Positions 1-12,591 of a stretch of DNA of 64,000 nucleotides are shown here, piece after piece. The DNA is from Solanum dulcamara. Lineage: Eukaryota > Streptophyta > Magnoliopsida > Solanales > Solanaceae. The stretch spans positions 22,973,097-23,037,096 of the forward strand of contig NC_077242.1 in the NCBI RefSeq assembly GCF_947179165.1, read 5' to 3'. Below the pieces are notes generated by a model. The model made no database searches, was not told the origin of the DNA, and worked only from the letters and a program-made list of their open reading frames with translations. The position numbers were made by a program, and so were the translations under genes. Numbering within the stretch: the first letter of the stretch is position 1; every line of letters begins with the position of its first letter.

Positions 1-204
1 ATACTAAAGCAAAATAATGACAAATTAGGATGATACCTGTAATCACTACATGAGAGGCCTCTGCCTTAGATCTATCCGGTATAGCATAGCATAGTCTATG
101 GTCACCACTGGCTTGTGAACCACTACGAACTCTACCCTTGGCACCTCTGGCGCCACCTTAAGCCCTTTGTGAAAGGTGTCATGTCTTTTATGTCAAATAC
201 TCTC

Positions 205-1176
205 AATCATCCTGGCATGATCAATAATACTCTGAAATAAGACACTCGATAATGCAAGAGAGGTTGTGGCCTCCTGAAGGTAACCAGTGAATCCCTTCAC
301 CCAACTCACTAACCTGCTCAAATTCTATAGGGATACTCATTATAGCATAATGAGACAACTCATGAAAATGAGCCTCGTACTCAAAAATTGATAAAGAGCC
401 TTGTTTCAATCTATCAAACTCATCTTTTCTCTGATTATGAAGTCTATAAGGCACAAACCTCTTGAGGAACACCTCAGTGAAATGCTCCCAACTCATCATA
501 AGAGAACCAACAGGTCTGCAAGCAAACACTGATCTCCACCACTCCTTGGCCATTCCCTAAATTAGTATAAAGTGTAAGTCACTCCATGTGCCTCTAAAAT
601 ACCCAGGTTGAACAAACTATCCTGCACTTAGTAAAACCGTCATAGGCTTTCTCTTCGATCATACAATCTAACCTAGGAGGTGCCAATCGAAAAAACCTCT
701 TTTTTACTCAGACACTGACAAGGCTGCACTAGAAGAAACTAGAGAAGCTACGAATATCAGAGGTGCAATAGAGGGCACCGAAGAAGAACCAAGAGTCTGA
801 AATCCTACACTAAGCCCCTAAAATGGTGGTGTAGGACCAACTATAATAGGAGAGCCAGAAGTACCTAGAAGAACACTAAGATCAGAGGTACTATCCAATC
901 TAGCCAATAATAACACAATTAACTCCTGAAGCATCGGAGTGTTGTCAAGAGCCGAAGGAGGCTGTTTTGGCCCCTATTCCTCAGTCTGTTGCTCAAAATC
1001 ATCCTCATGTTCATATATAGGCTCAGTTGATACCTCTATATCATCCTTGAGCATGTTCTACTCCTCTCACTTAGCCTTGACCCCTAATTATACCACATCA
1101 TTTGCCTTACACAAATTGGGGCTCGAGTACCATGTGCAGCCTCACTCTCGGTGATTTTAGCTCTAGTCCTCACCAT
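205..1176 (-). pseudogene. gag remnant of element A
   Basis: The start ATG at 1176-1174 opens with MVRTRA, shared with elements B and E. The conserved part is an open stretch at 553-221 of 110 codons with the retrotransposon gag (capsid) signature: AKEWWRS, then a W-x2-F segment (SWEHFTEVFLKRFVP), then RKDEFDRLKQGSLSIFEYE and a final ELSHYA helix. In this family the protein packages the element RNA. Stops interrupt the segment between start codon and core, and the C-terminal CCHC knuckle is lost by an internal deletion. It is a non-functional copy. Confidence 0.8.
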
Positions 1177-1364
1177 TTATGTAGAAGGAATACATTCAAG
1201 GTATACAACACTTGATATGAATAAATAGCACAAAAAGAATCAAAGGAAGGAATTTCTCCGATCAAGTATCATGTAGCATCTCAAAGATAAGTATGGGCGT
1301 CTATATACCTATCTGTTAAACTCTACTAGACACCCTGCTCTTTAACTTATAAGACTGATAACTA

Positions 1365-1379
1365 GCACTCTGATACCAA
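1365..1379 (-). other. Primer-binding site of element A (initiator Met tRNA type)
   Basis: On the minus strand this reads TTGGTATCAGAGTGC, close to the complement of the plant initiator-Met tRNA 3' end. It lies two bases inside the LTR end, the same spacing as in B (27914-27926). It fixes the orientation of the element and the LTR border. Confidence 0.85.
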
Positions 1380-1381
1380 TT

Positions 1382-3891
1382 TTTCATGACTCAAAAATGG
1401 AGGTCATGATGGCAAATATCCCAAAACTTAACATGATGTGCAAGCCGAATATTAAAGCACATATGAGACTCCCACAGGGGAAGTCGGGCCACAACTATAA
1501 GAAAAAGAAGTACAATGAAGAATTATCCAAAATTTGGAGTCATAAATATAAAGAGCATCTAATACATTATTGAATTTGAAATACATCATAAGTATCTGAA
1601 TAATAATAAAGGCAAAAATAAGTGATGAAACTAATGGTGATTCGGAACATAGGATCTCACTACCAATCGAATATGAATCTATCCGTTAGAGGTGATCATC
1701 CATCACGTGTGGTAACCTGACTAGGATCTACATCAAAAGTGACATAGAAGTAGTGGTGAGTACATTCCACATGTACTCAGTAGGTTTGACCAATTGAATA
1801 TAAGGAAACAATCATACTTATGAAAAAAACTAAGGAACTCTTCCACCTGTACGCAGAAAAGTTCCACTCTGACATCTATACCACCAATTTATAAAAAAAT
1901 AGTGAGAGTAAACTAAACATATAAGATCCACAGTATCATATATCATCAAACAAGTCAAATGACTCAATGATTGATGCAACGCAATGAAATCATAAAATGA
2001 TGTTGTGGTATAGTGAAATCAAGGTTATCGCACAATCTTTCGTATACACCTTATCGAGCTAAGGTTTCTAGAAAAGGACCCATGGGGGACTCACAGTCCA
2101 TATACCAAATCACAATCTTAATATCTCATTAATTTGCCACCTAGTTTGAGGTCAAGAATATAAAAGGTATCTCATTTTCTTTCTCAAAATGAATTTCTAC
2201 ATTTTTCAACTTCCCAAGATCCATGATATCATGAATGGGGATGAATGAATCATAATAAATAGCATGAAGGAAACAATCAATGCAACATGTAGAAAATGAT
2301 TCAAAATTATCAAAACTTAACCTAACCATGATATACACCCTCAAATAGATGGTAGTGGGAAGGAATTCATGGAAATAAGTTTTCACATTTTTTGAAAGTG
2401 TTTCATTAATCAAGTGTGATCAAATCTCCAACTCAACCCCTAACATGGGCATTATAATTCAAATAGTATTACAAGCCTCTCCCATAGGCACATCATGAAT
2501 CACATGCTCACAAACAAGTAGAATAACAAATAAGGCCCCTACACGGGCTAAACCGCACAAATAAACTCCCAAATGAGCAGCACAATCTAATCAAACCCCT
2601 ACATGAACATCATAGTATAAACAACAATTCCAATTCATATTACAATTCCATCCCAAAGCCTTTAACATAAGAATGATCAATTACCCAATCTCAAAGAAAG
2701 ATAGTTAAACCTATCTCGAAGGCCGAAACTTCACCCAAACACTCTAATCAGAGCTTTACTCTCAAATGTTGACTCCGAAACATCCCCAACTATTAAGAAT
2801 GGAAAGATTTCATCAAATGGAATTCAACAATACCCATATTGCAAGGTTTTAGAAATGGGGTAAAAATTTTCTAAAAACCAACTGAGAAAGAAAATGGGTA
2901 AAACTAAAATTTTATTGAAAATTCAAATTCTACACATAAAGAGGAGTTCGTGGTTGAAAAATCCATCAAAATTGAGAAAGAAATGGATTAGAAATCAATA
3001 AATTACTAATTTTCCAACTTAGGGGGAAAATCCCAAAACCCACATTGAAATCTTGATTTTTGAAATGTTTTGGAAGATGCAATCATTAGAAAAAAATTTA
3101 GGAATGATAAATGAACTTATGCAAATGAATTTAGCCAAAAAATCTCTTCAAAAATCATCTCCCTCAAGCACCAAATCATTAACAATGGTAGAATTTGAAA
3201 AATGGGAAGAACTCCCTAGTTTGACACTATTTCGGCAATTTTTTCTCTCGGAGATCACGAGCCACAAGGACCCTTCATCACAAATACAGGGTTTATGTCG
3301 CAATCGACGAGCATTAGAAAAAGAGCCTCTAAAAATGCGGACATGACCACAATGATCTTGGAAAAGAAGAAAAACTGCACCAGAAACAACAACTCAAGTT
3401 AAAAAAATCTCTGAACGGACCCTCGAGATTTGTTTGGGGTTCGATAAAAATAAATTTGATATGCTAACACACAGAATTCGACATTTCGGACTCAATGGAA
3501 TAGTCGAATTTCTGAAAAAAGATCGTTATGATGAATATACCTTCCCAAGCCTCTTTAAGGCCTAAAACTCAAATTTTAGACTAAATTTTCAATACACATT
3601 CTAAGGTCTCGGGGTTCCAACTCAATATTACACTAGACCAAACTCAACATTCTGGACGCAATGAGAATAACGAAATTCCCATACGATGCTTGGATATCGA
3701 TACGTTGATCAAAGTTAAATATTTCATAGAAATTTCACCCTGGCTAAAATTCCCCAAAATCTAACCCAATCACATCGGGGAACGCACCAATCATTCCCAC
3801 AACACAAAAAAAGTATGAAAACACTAAGGAGAAGGGAAAAATGATCATTTTACACAAAAAATAGTAATTTCTTAAGAATTGGGACATTACA
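1382..3891 (-). repeat. 5' LTR of element A
   Basis: About 2.5 kb, bounded on the right by CATTACA (TGTAATG at the 5' end on the minus strand) and on the left by the PBS. It aligns by eye over most of its length with the LTRs of B at 27929-30050 and 4838-6415 plus 12592-13696. Open frames inside it (for example 2141-2413 minus and 3053-3346 plus) have no counterpart outside the LTR family and are not treated as genes. Confidence 0.8.
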
Positions 3892-4639
3892 AACACATAT
3901 ATATATATTTTGTAAAAATTTAACTTTAAAATACCTATTTTACCTCTAATAAAATGATTTATAGTCACACAAATATCTATAACTTATTTTATACCACATC
4001 TTTTTAAAATTTCGTGTCAAGTCAAACTACATCATAATAAATAGGAACAGAGATTATATCATTTTGCTTTATTATTTTTCATCACCTCCTATAGTTATTT
4101 CATATGGACACCTCATAAAGTAAAACATTATAATATTCATTTCTATTTATCTGATATAGTTTTTTTGACATAAAATTTTAAAAAATATGTGGTATAAAAT
4201 ATGTAATAAATATTTTTATGGCTATGAATTACATACTTGAGGGGTAATAAATACTTCTCATAGTTTAGAGAGATAAATAGTTTCAAATATCCTTATTTGA
4301 GAGTGTAATTAAGATTTTTCATAATTTAGGCATGTATTTAATAAAATATATTAAATTTAAAGAGTCTTTTAACTATTAACTCTTTTCTTTTTCAAGAGAA
4401 GGAAAAAAAGAATTAAATTGCAGCGGTACAATAGAATTTAAGAAGATATGATCTAAAAATGAAAATCGGATTCTCAATCTTTAATAAAGCTAAAACCTCT
4501 TTCTTTTCTAATTTCTTTAATTGACTCTTTTTAATTTTCTTTTTAATATAAGGGTATGAGAACCCAAATTGCAGTTAAAGTCCATGAAACATAGTTGTCA
4601 TTTCCCAAGAAATCAAAACAAGCACAAAGACTAAATTTA
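3892..4639. other. AT-rich spacer, no gene seen
   Basis: This is AT-rich sequence between the LTR of element A and the MITE-like fragment at 4640. I see no coding frame, RNA gene or clear repeat structure apart from short A/T runs and a short TA repeat near 3899-3909. Confidence 0.6.
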
Positions 4640-4837
4640 GGTGCAGTTTGGCCCGAAATAGTTTTTGGGAAAAACTTTTTAAAACTTGGGAACTGGTGTT
4701 TGGTCATATAATTTGTCGTTACTTGAAAAATACATTTGGCAAACATCCCAAGTTCCCAAGTTCTAGAAAAAACTTAGGTTTTGTTTTGCCCCATGTTTCC
4801 AAATATTCTTGGCAAGTTATTTTTGGAGAAATTTTTT
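4640..4837. repeat. MITE-like fragment flanking element B on the left
   Basis: It holds two diverged copies of a motif with TTTGGCCC or TTTGCCCC, then AAATA(T/G), then TTTTTGGGA or TTTTTGGAG (about 4645-4700 and 4775-4837). The stretch 4795-4832 matches the reverse complement of 30297-30345 closely: both contain CAAAAATAACTTG(C/T)CAAG when read in the same orientation. This resembles terminal parts of solanaceous MITEs. See the finding on inverted fragments around element B. Confidence 0.5.
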
Positions 4838-6415
4838 TTACGACTCAAAAAATGAGGTCATGATAGCACAGATCCCCAACTTCATCCTGATGAACATGCC
4901 AAAAAGTAAAATCATACGAGACTCCCAAAAGGGGAGTCATGCCACAAATAAACGCAATAAAAGGACAATAACCAACTTATCCCAAAACCTAGTGTCATAA
5001 GTGTAAAGAGCATATAATACAATGACCGAATCTGGTATACATCATAAGTCTTTGAATAAAAATAAAGACTGAAAATAAAAGCTAGAACTAATGGCGGTTC
5101 GAATTCCAAGACCTCACCACTAATCTAAATAGTAAAATATTCGCAAAAGAAAGAGATTAGCTGCCTCGCAGAATACCCTGACTAGGATCTGCATCAAAAG
5201 GGACATAAAAGTACGGGTGAGTACACATTTACTAAGTAGGTTTAACCGACTGAGTATAACAAATTAATAAAAAACTATGTAATAAACTAAGGAACTCTTC
5301 TACCTGAACGCAGAGAAGTACCACTTTAGCTACGTTGTCGCCAATTTATATAGAACGGCATAAATAAAGTAAATACACAAATACAGTTCAATATCACAAT
5401 TTAACAGATAGGTCAAATATCACAGATATCATTGCAATGCAATGCATTATGATGATGGAATGATATAATGGTACGATGGTATCAAGGATGTCACACAACA
5501 TGTATACACCTGCCGAGATATGCTACTAAGTAGGACCTATGGGGGTCTCGCGGACCATACACCTCATCACAATCTCAATGTATCAACTGCCTCACCACCC
5601 AGATCGTGGCCAAGGTCTCATGATACTAATGTCTCATTCACTTGCCACCTATCTCGTGGTCAAGGATACAAAATATGTCACATCTTTTTGTCAAAAAGAA
5701 TTTCCTCAATTCTCAAATTTCCAATGATCAATGATAATATGAATGAGGATGAATGTATTCACACTATATAAGGCATGGAGGTAATATTTAACATAACATG
5801 TAGTACAAGGTTCAAAGTTCTCAAAATTTAACCTAAACATGATATTCACCCTCAGTACACAGTAATTGGAAGAAATTACCTCAAATTAAGTGTTCACCCT
5901 TTTCTCAATAATATTTCGACACTCAAGCATACTCAAAACCCCATATTCAACCCCTCAGCGGTATTACAGGTCAAATAACCTCTTCACATCTCTAACTCAG
6001 TTAATTCATGGATAACATAATCTCAATCACAAATAAAATATCACATAAGGTCCCTACACGGGCTATACAACAAATATAAACCCCAACAAGTGCAAAACAA
6101 TATAAATTATCAGTCCTAAACTACACTATGACCCCATCCTAAAGTCTACAACATCAAATTAACTAATCACCCCAACTCAGCCCCAAGAACCTACCTCAAT
6201 AATAGAAACTGCACTCGAAAACCACAATCAGATGATCAAATCTTGAATACAATACTCGGAATGACAACCCAATATGAAGAATAAAACATACACATCACAA
6301 GGAGTCCAATGATACCCATATATATAGGTTTTGAATCCGGGGGTAAAACAGTCTAAAAATTGATCATATTCAAAAAATATCAAATTTGGAATTTTATTAC
6401 AAAATACGTTCTACT
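4838..6415 (-). repeat. 3' LTR of element B, distal part
   Basis: It aligns with 27929-29490, from the ACGACTCAAAAAATGAGGTC end (TGTCACAACCC in the partner LTR) to GTTCTACT at 6415, where LINE sequence begins. Plus-strand open frames at 5520-5771 and 28524-28793 are equivalent positions in the two LTRs. Confidence 0.8.
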
Positions 6416-9400
6416 TTCCATCTTTGCTCTTTTTAGTCTTGTCGTACCAAGTCGGTCCAAGGAAGTTTGCAGCAACAACAATCACAGCTAGGGGGGATGA
6501 AATGATAGGAAGTAAATGTAGCCATAGCAGTCATCTTGCTTGGGATTGTAGTTAAGGAAGCTGAGGGACAAAATATTTGTAAAATGCATTTTGTATGTGG
6601 TGCAACCCTGACTTGAGTTGCTGGTTGGAAGTCTATCAGTGTGTGCCTTACACTTTGCATGATTCCAGTTCTGTCGAGGCTGATCAGGGATGTACCTGCA
6701 CATCCACAAATAAACTAAAAAGGAGTTCCAAGAGTCTTGGATGTAAGGTAGCTGTTGCAGCTGTTGATGGAATGCATCTGGTATGCATGAAGGGGGATGT
6801 ATTGCTGTTTTCTCCCTTTTTCTGAGACATTGTGTACCTGCCCAAACAACTAACCAAAGAGCCAAACAAGTATAAGATCTGTGAGGGCTGTTACAATCCT
6901 GTAGGCAGCTTTTTGTTGCCTCCAAAGGTGATTTGATCAGCTCTTTTGAAGATACCTTATATGCCAACCAGGATGGGCTTTGAGTACAAGGTTGTCTCCC
7001 TCTGTTTGACTCTTTGTGGAACTGTACACAGCTTCTTGTTGCCTCCAAAGATAGAGTGATCAGCTCCTTTGAAGTGTTCAGCTCATTAAAATACCTGCAC
7101 ATGTCCACAAAAATAAGACAACATGCTAACAAGAATTGTAGATGGTCCTTCTGAGCTGCAGTGCTTGTTGCTGCATGTTTCTGTTCCTGCACATAACAAG
7201 TGGACATAGCCAGGAGCTCCAGGAAGCTTGAGTTGTAGGGGAGCTGTTGTAGGTGCTGCATCAATGAATTTGGCATGAGAGTAGTGTTGGTGTGTTGTTG
7301 AGTTCCTAAGCTGCCATGTTGTTGTCTCCTCAGATCAGAATGTGAAATGGGAAATAATTCTCTAAAGCAATCCCAAATATCACTCTTTGCTGCAAGGATG
7401 CTGTGGCTGGTTGCAACTCCTCTTGTTGATGGTCTTTGTAGCTGCTGCATTCCACATCTGTGAAGTTGTTATTGCTTCCACTCAACTTCAGCTTCAGCAC
7501 TCTGTGGCATGATATCTACAACTGCAGCTTCATGGATTTTGCAGCTTCTGATGTTCCAACAGCCTGCATTCACAAATAAACAACCACACAAACAAGAACA
7601 ATGGTCTCCCAGATTAGACTCCCATAATGAGTGTTGATGGGTGCTACTGCTGCCAGGAGGTTTAATAGATGGTGGCTTAGATATTGGAGAGTTCTTGTGT
7701 GCCTGCATACTATCCAATCTCAGTTGTTGACACTCCAGCACCAACCCCTTAATGTGAGTTCTGGTTGCATGGAGGAATTCCACAAGCTGCAAGCTCCAAA
7801 TAGTGAATTGCTCCATCATGCCACTGTTGTAATATGCATCACACATAGCTGGCCCTCCAACTGTGGATTGATATGTTGCATGTGTACAAGTTCCTGCACA
7901 GTCAAAAGGTAGAAGGAAAGGAAAGAAAAAGAAAAAGGCTACTCTAATCCTAGGTAGGAAATAGCCAAACAAACAGCAGGATGGTCCTTGTGCAGGGGGT
8001 TTGGAGATTGTATTTGATTTGATGGTTGTGTTTGTGATATCTTCTATGTAGTTGTTGTTATTACATGTTGATGAATCAATCCAGCAACCTGCATCAATAC
8101 AACAAACAACCAAAGGCAAATAGGAACCTGCACCAGTTAGCAAACAGGAGAGGACCTCCAAGAGAGCTTTGGGTTTCAACGACGCTCGACTAACGTCTCC
8201 AATTATCCGATTGAGTTGAAACTTCTTGAGATATGTCCAAACAGCCCTTTCTTTAGTTCTGCAAGGTTTGGAGATTTTTTTTCCAAGTTGGAAGAAAAGC
8301 CCTCTCTTTAGGCTTAAGGCAGCTGAAATTTTCAATGTCGCTCGCCTAATGCCTCCAATTGTCCGTTTGGGCTGAAACTTCTTGGGCCTTGTCAATATAT
8401 TATTTTCTGAACCCCTGCAAAGATTGGAGCCATTTGGACAGGTCCTCATGCTGCATCTCACCCTGCACATGCTGACCTGCTGAAGCTTAAGTGCTGCAGG
8501 GTGGTTGGAATTTGTGTTGTTGCTTTTCTCTATGTATTTGTGGTTAATGAATGTTGATACATCACTCCAGGATCCTGAAATAATACAACAACCAAAAACA
8601 AACAAGACAAGGCATGCACAAACTAGCAAATAGGAGGGGACCTCAGTAAGGGCTTTGGAAACTATTAACTTTTTCCAAGTCGCTCGACTAACGTCTCCAA
8701 TTATCCGTTTGACCTGAAACTTCATGATATTTGCATATATGGCCTTTTATTTATCCCTGCAAATTTTGAAGGCTTGACTCCCAAGCTGGAGCTTCCAATT
8801 ACCAAGTTTCTCTCTCTTTAGGCTTAAGACTGCTGATTTTTTCAAAGTCGCTCGCCTAACGTCTCCAATTATCCTTTTGAGCTGAAACTTGTTGAGCTTT
8901 TCCAAATTAGTATATGATGCAATCCTGCAAAGTTTGGAGGTGTTTGGACATGTCCACTTGGTACAAATCACCCTGCACCAACAAACAGAAAAGCACAAAG
9001 GCAAATAATTCTGCAGATTATAATAGCTACTACTATTGTCTTGTATGTGTTCCCTGAAGGTTACAGTTTTGTGACTTTGTTGGTGCAGGATGTTGTTGCT
9101 GAGTAAGGTAAGAGGCAGGCTGAAATTGCAATACAAAGGGCTCCTTATGCATGATCCTGTGGTATTGCATCCTTTAACAGCCATCCAAAGTTGAGTTGCA
9201 GCAGTTGGATTAGGCAAACTTCCACTTGTAGTTTGTTTCATCCTGCTACTGCTGCACCATGGGGCACCTAAGTTTGTTTCTCCAAGGATCCACATGCTGC
9301 TGCTCACCTTGAAGTTTTCCAGACCTGCAACTACCTGCATATGCAATTAGAAAAGAAAGGAGGAGAGAGGTACTCTAAATCCTAAATCTATTAGTAAGGA

Positions 9401-9504
9401 GATTATCCTATTAGAGCAGTAAATTAGGGAGACTCTCCCTTTTTCAATGGACCTGATTATCATTATTAATAACAGTTAATATTTCAAGGTATGAAGAAGT
9501 TCCT
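6416..9504 (-). repeat. Modular repeat region downstream of LINE ORF2
   Basis: The region contains diverged internal duplications. A 46-48 bp motif containing GCTCG(A/C)CTAA and (A/G)TCTCCAATTATCC occurs at 8181-8226, 8337-8384, 8679-8724 and 8847-8894, in two pairs about 500 bp apart. A second pair is 6749-6800 and 7237-7290, and a third is 6886-6965 and 7016-7087. CCTGCA occurs a dozen or more times in the plus strand (for example 6695, 7094, 7563, 7702, 7892, 8088, 8127). On the minus strand these read as TGCAGG preceded by T/G-rich tracts, like 3' splice sites. One minus-strand frame is open from 9346 to 6488 except for stops at 8747 and 7469. I recognise no protein domain in it. Confidence 0.6.
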
Positions 9505-12500
9505 TCAATGTGGTTGATTGATCTTCTTCATCTTGGTTCTCCTGAAGCTAGCCATGCCAGCTTTGTCCATTTTGTAATGTCCCTTGGTCTCTCTTGGAAA
9601 CTGCTGAAAGCTGTAGTAGTGTTGTGTATAGCTTTTCATGTGGCTTTCCTTTGAGAGTGAATCTGCAGTGTAATTAGCTTCCCTAAAGATATGCCTGAAC
9701 TGGAAAGTCTCCAGTTTGCTAACCAATACCTGCAGTTCAGTAGTATAAGCAACAATGTTCCATGGAGGTTTAGCCTCTTGTTTGAGCCACTTGATTAGAA
9801 GTTCAGAATCCACTTCAAGGGCTACCCTGTTGTATCCATGTTGTAGGCACCACTGAATACCAATAATTGCTGCCTGCACTTCAGCTTGGTTATTAGAACC
9901 ACAGCCTAGTGGAGATGCAAAAGCATATATTAACACTCCATTATGGTCCCTTAGAATGCCCCCTGCCCCTATCTTCCCTGGATTGTTAAGGGCACTCCCA
10001 TCTGTGTTTAGCTTGATCATTGTAGGCTGTGGTTTAGTCCAGCATACTTTGGTTATTCTCAATTCATGTTGGCTTTTTTCAACCATGGTAACCAAATCTG
10101 CCCAATTACTTGGCAAATCAATATATGGATACACAGTGGAGATAAGCATATATAGATCTTTGGATATTGAGAATATTACTCTAGTTGCATTAGACTTCTT
10201 GCCTCCATACTTGCATGCACATCTATTCTTCCATAGATTCCAACACACAAAAATGGGGGTGGCCTGCATTACTAACTTATGTAGCTCATTGTTAGTTTTG
10301 ATTAGCCACCACCTCATCAATAGGTTTTTTAGAGGAATGTTACTGTGTTGCAGACATCAGTACCCTGAGAAGTGCTTCCATATGTGTTGTGCAAAGTAAC
10401 CTGATACAAAGATATGCTCTATATCATCAAGACCTGCTCTATAACAACAGGAGCATGCTGCAGGATCCTGTCCAAATGCTACTATTCTGTCATTTGTGGG
10501 GAGTTTAAGTCTGCAAGCTCTCCAAAGCAGAAAAGAGGCCTTGAAAGGAATACTATTGTGCCATATGTTGCTGTTAGTGGTTGATCTTGTCTTTTTCTTC
10601 CTTACCAACTCCCAGGCTGATGAACAAGTGAAATTACCATGAGAGTTAGGCTTCCAGTAAGCTTGATCCTGCATATTTGGATTGTAGCTGATGGGAGTGC
10701 TGAGAATTCTGTGCACCAGTTGAGGGGGTGCATGTTTTCTTACTTTCTCTTCATTCCATCCTCCATTTTCCATGAATTCTGATACAATAGAGTTATTCAA
10801 TCTGGGGAGACTTTCATTGTGGTAAGCTAAGGGACCTACCCCTAGCCAATCATCCCACCAAAAGCTGCTTGTTCCAGACTTAATCCACCACTGTATATGA
10901 GGTTCTATATCCTTTTTGTTGCTCATCATATGCTTCCACATTAGGGACTGTCCTGTGTTCCACTTTTTAATGACTGGATGAGCCCTTTGGCAGTATTTTG
11001 CTTTAAGGAATTCCCCCCATAGTGTCTTCTTTGATCTGAAAGTCCACCACTGTTTATATTGGAAGGATAAGCACACATCCTCTAATTTTTTAACACCTAT
11101 ACCACCCTCCTCATAAGGATAACTGAGAGTATCCCAAGAGGCCCAGTGATATTTTCTTCTTTCAGTATCCCATCCCCAAAAGAAGTCAGTAATTAGTCTT
11201 CTGATCTGATTCATGGTGGTCTTGGTAGGACTGATAGCTGACAGCAGGTGTATAGGAATGGATTGCAGCACTGATTTCACCAAGGTGACTCTACCTCCAT
11301 AGCTTAACATTTTAGTCTGCCATCCCCTAATCCTGCTTAGAACCTTAGAAACCATACTAGAGAAGTATATGATCCTTTGTCTTCCTATATATAGGGGGAA
11401 GCCTAGGTAAGTGATTGAGCCATGAGTGCATTTGTATCCTGTGATCATGCTGACCCTATCCACCACACCAGAGGGAGTATTCAGTGGCATCATGGTTTGA
11501 CTCTTATCTTTATTGATAAGTTGTCCTGAAATAGCTTCATACAGTTTAAGAGTTTTGGTAATCAGTGTAAGTGAGAAGTTGCTGGTAGATGTGAAAATGA
11601 TCACATCATCTGCAAAGCTCAAGTGATTTACTTGAGGACCTCTTCTTTCCATCTGGAATCCTGTGTATAAATGATGGTGATGAAGATTGTTGAGAAGCCT
11701 AGACAGAACTTCAGCTCCAATGATGAATAAGGTAGGGGATAGGGGGTCTCCTTGCTTGAGTCCTCTTGTAGAGTGGAAGAAGCCATGCCTTGCACCATTA
11801 ATGATGACTGAGTACCAATTGTTTGACATAATCCTCCAAACCATATCAATCAACACTTCTCCAAACCCCATTTTCCTCATGACCATACAAATGAATGACC
11901 AAGAGACCCTATCATAGGCCTTGGCCATATCCAGCTTTATCACCACATTATCCCCAGCCTTTGGTCTCTTAATGTTGTGGATGATTTCTTGAGCTAACAT
12001 TATGTTCTCAGCAATACTCCTACCTTTAACAAATCCAGATTGGTTATCTGAGATTAGCTGAGGCAATATAGGAGCAATTCTGATGCTTATCAACTTAGAA
12101 ATGATCTTGTTAGTGAAGTTGCTGAGAGAAATAGGCCTGTATTCTGATAGGCTGTTGGGATGCTCATTCTTAGGAAGTAGAGCTAAGCATGCATGAGAAA
12201 TAAACTTGGGAATACCATGTCCATTGAAGAAATACTGGACTAATCTCAGTAGGTCTTCACAGATGATATCCCAGCATGAATGAAAGAATTTCCCATTCAT
12301 TCCATCTGGTCCAGCAGCTGATGTAGGGCTCATAGAAAATACAACTTTCTTCAGCTCATCCATAGTAGGTAAGGCTTGCAGGCTCTCATTCTTCTCCTCT
12401 GTAACCATCCTTGGAATGCACTTAAGAACATCTTCCCTGATCAGTCTCTCTTCTCCAGTGAATATTTTTTCAAAGTGTGTTGTGGCAGCTCTTGCAATAT

Positions 12501-12591
12501 TGTCTTCACCTTGAATAGTATTGCCTTGTTCATCACTAATCTGATGGATGAATAACCTTCTTCTTCTTCCTCTGATAATAGCATGAAAATA
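9505..12591 (-). pseudogene. LINE ORF2: reverse transcriptase, zf-RVT and RNase H
   Basis: ORF2 protein makes the DNA copy of the LINE RNA at the target. One frame runs from about 12591 to 9505, broken only by a TGA at 10359-10357. The RT core has LPK(N)...EYRPISLSN, the catalytic Asp in IKLDMAKAYDRV, RGLKQGDPLSP and FADDVIIF. A zf-RVT module follows (SIPFKASFLLWRACRLKLPT, then CSCC). The RNase H keeps its four acidic residues: TDGSALNNPGK, NNQAEVQAA, ALEVDSELL and NYTADSLSKES. The endonuclease half is absent through 5' truncation; codons from 12627 to 12592 are LTR sequence read through by chance. With only one stop in over 1000 codons, the insertion looks younger than the surrounding gypsy copies. 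Confidence 0.9.

Larger units (their letters stand above)
1..3891 (-). mobile_element. Ty3/gypsy element A, 5' portion (runs off left edge)
   Basis: This is the 5' part of a minus-strand LTR retrotransposon. Reading leftwards it has an LTR (3891-1382), a primer-binding site, a gag reading frame starting at 1176, and the beginning of the protease region at the window edge. It belongs to the same family as B (4838-30050) and E (61411-64000): LTR ends, PBS and gag start correspond. Compared with B, the stretch between gag core and protease (B 26400-26755, the zinc-knuckle region) is missing, with the junction near 200. Stops break the frame, so it is not autonomous. The remainder of pol and the 3' LTR lie outside the window. 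Confidence 0.85.
6416..12591 (-). mobile_element. L1-type LINE (element C), 5'-truncated, inserted in the 3' LTR of element B
   Basis: This is a non-LTR retrotransposon on the minus strand. Its 5' end is cut inside ORF2, just before the FHAIIRGRRRR segment that precedes RT in plant L1 elements, so ORF1 and the endonuclease are absent. That is the usual outcome of incomplete target-primed reverse transcription. ORF2 ends at 9505, followed by about 3.1 kb of repeated non-coding-looking sequence to 6416. LTR sequence resumes directly at both borders. About 25 bp of LTR, present at 29491-29515, is missing at the junction, and I see no clear poly(A) tail or target duplication. Confidence 0.8.

Noticed and set aside
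6488..9346. Three long minus-strand open frames (320, 418 and 199 codons) in one reading frame.
   Set aside because: No recognisable domain. The sequence is a set of diverged repeats and acceptor-like motifs downstream of the LINE, so openness is more likely due to duplicated low-stop composition than selection. Kept as a finding, not as genes.
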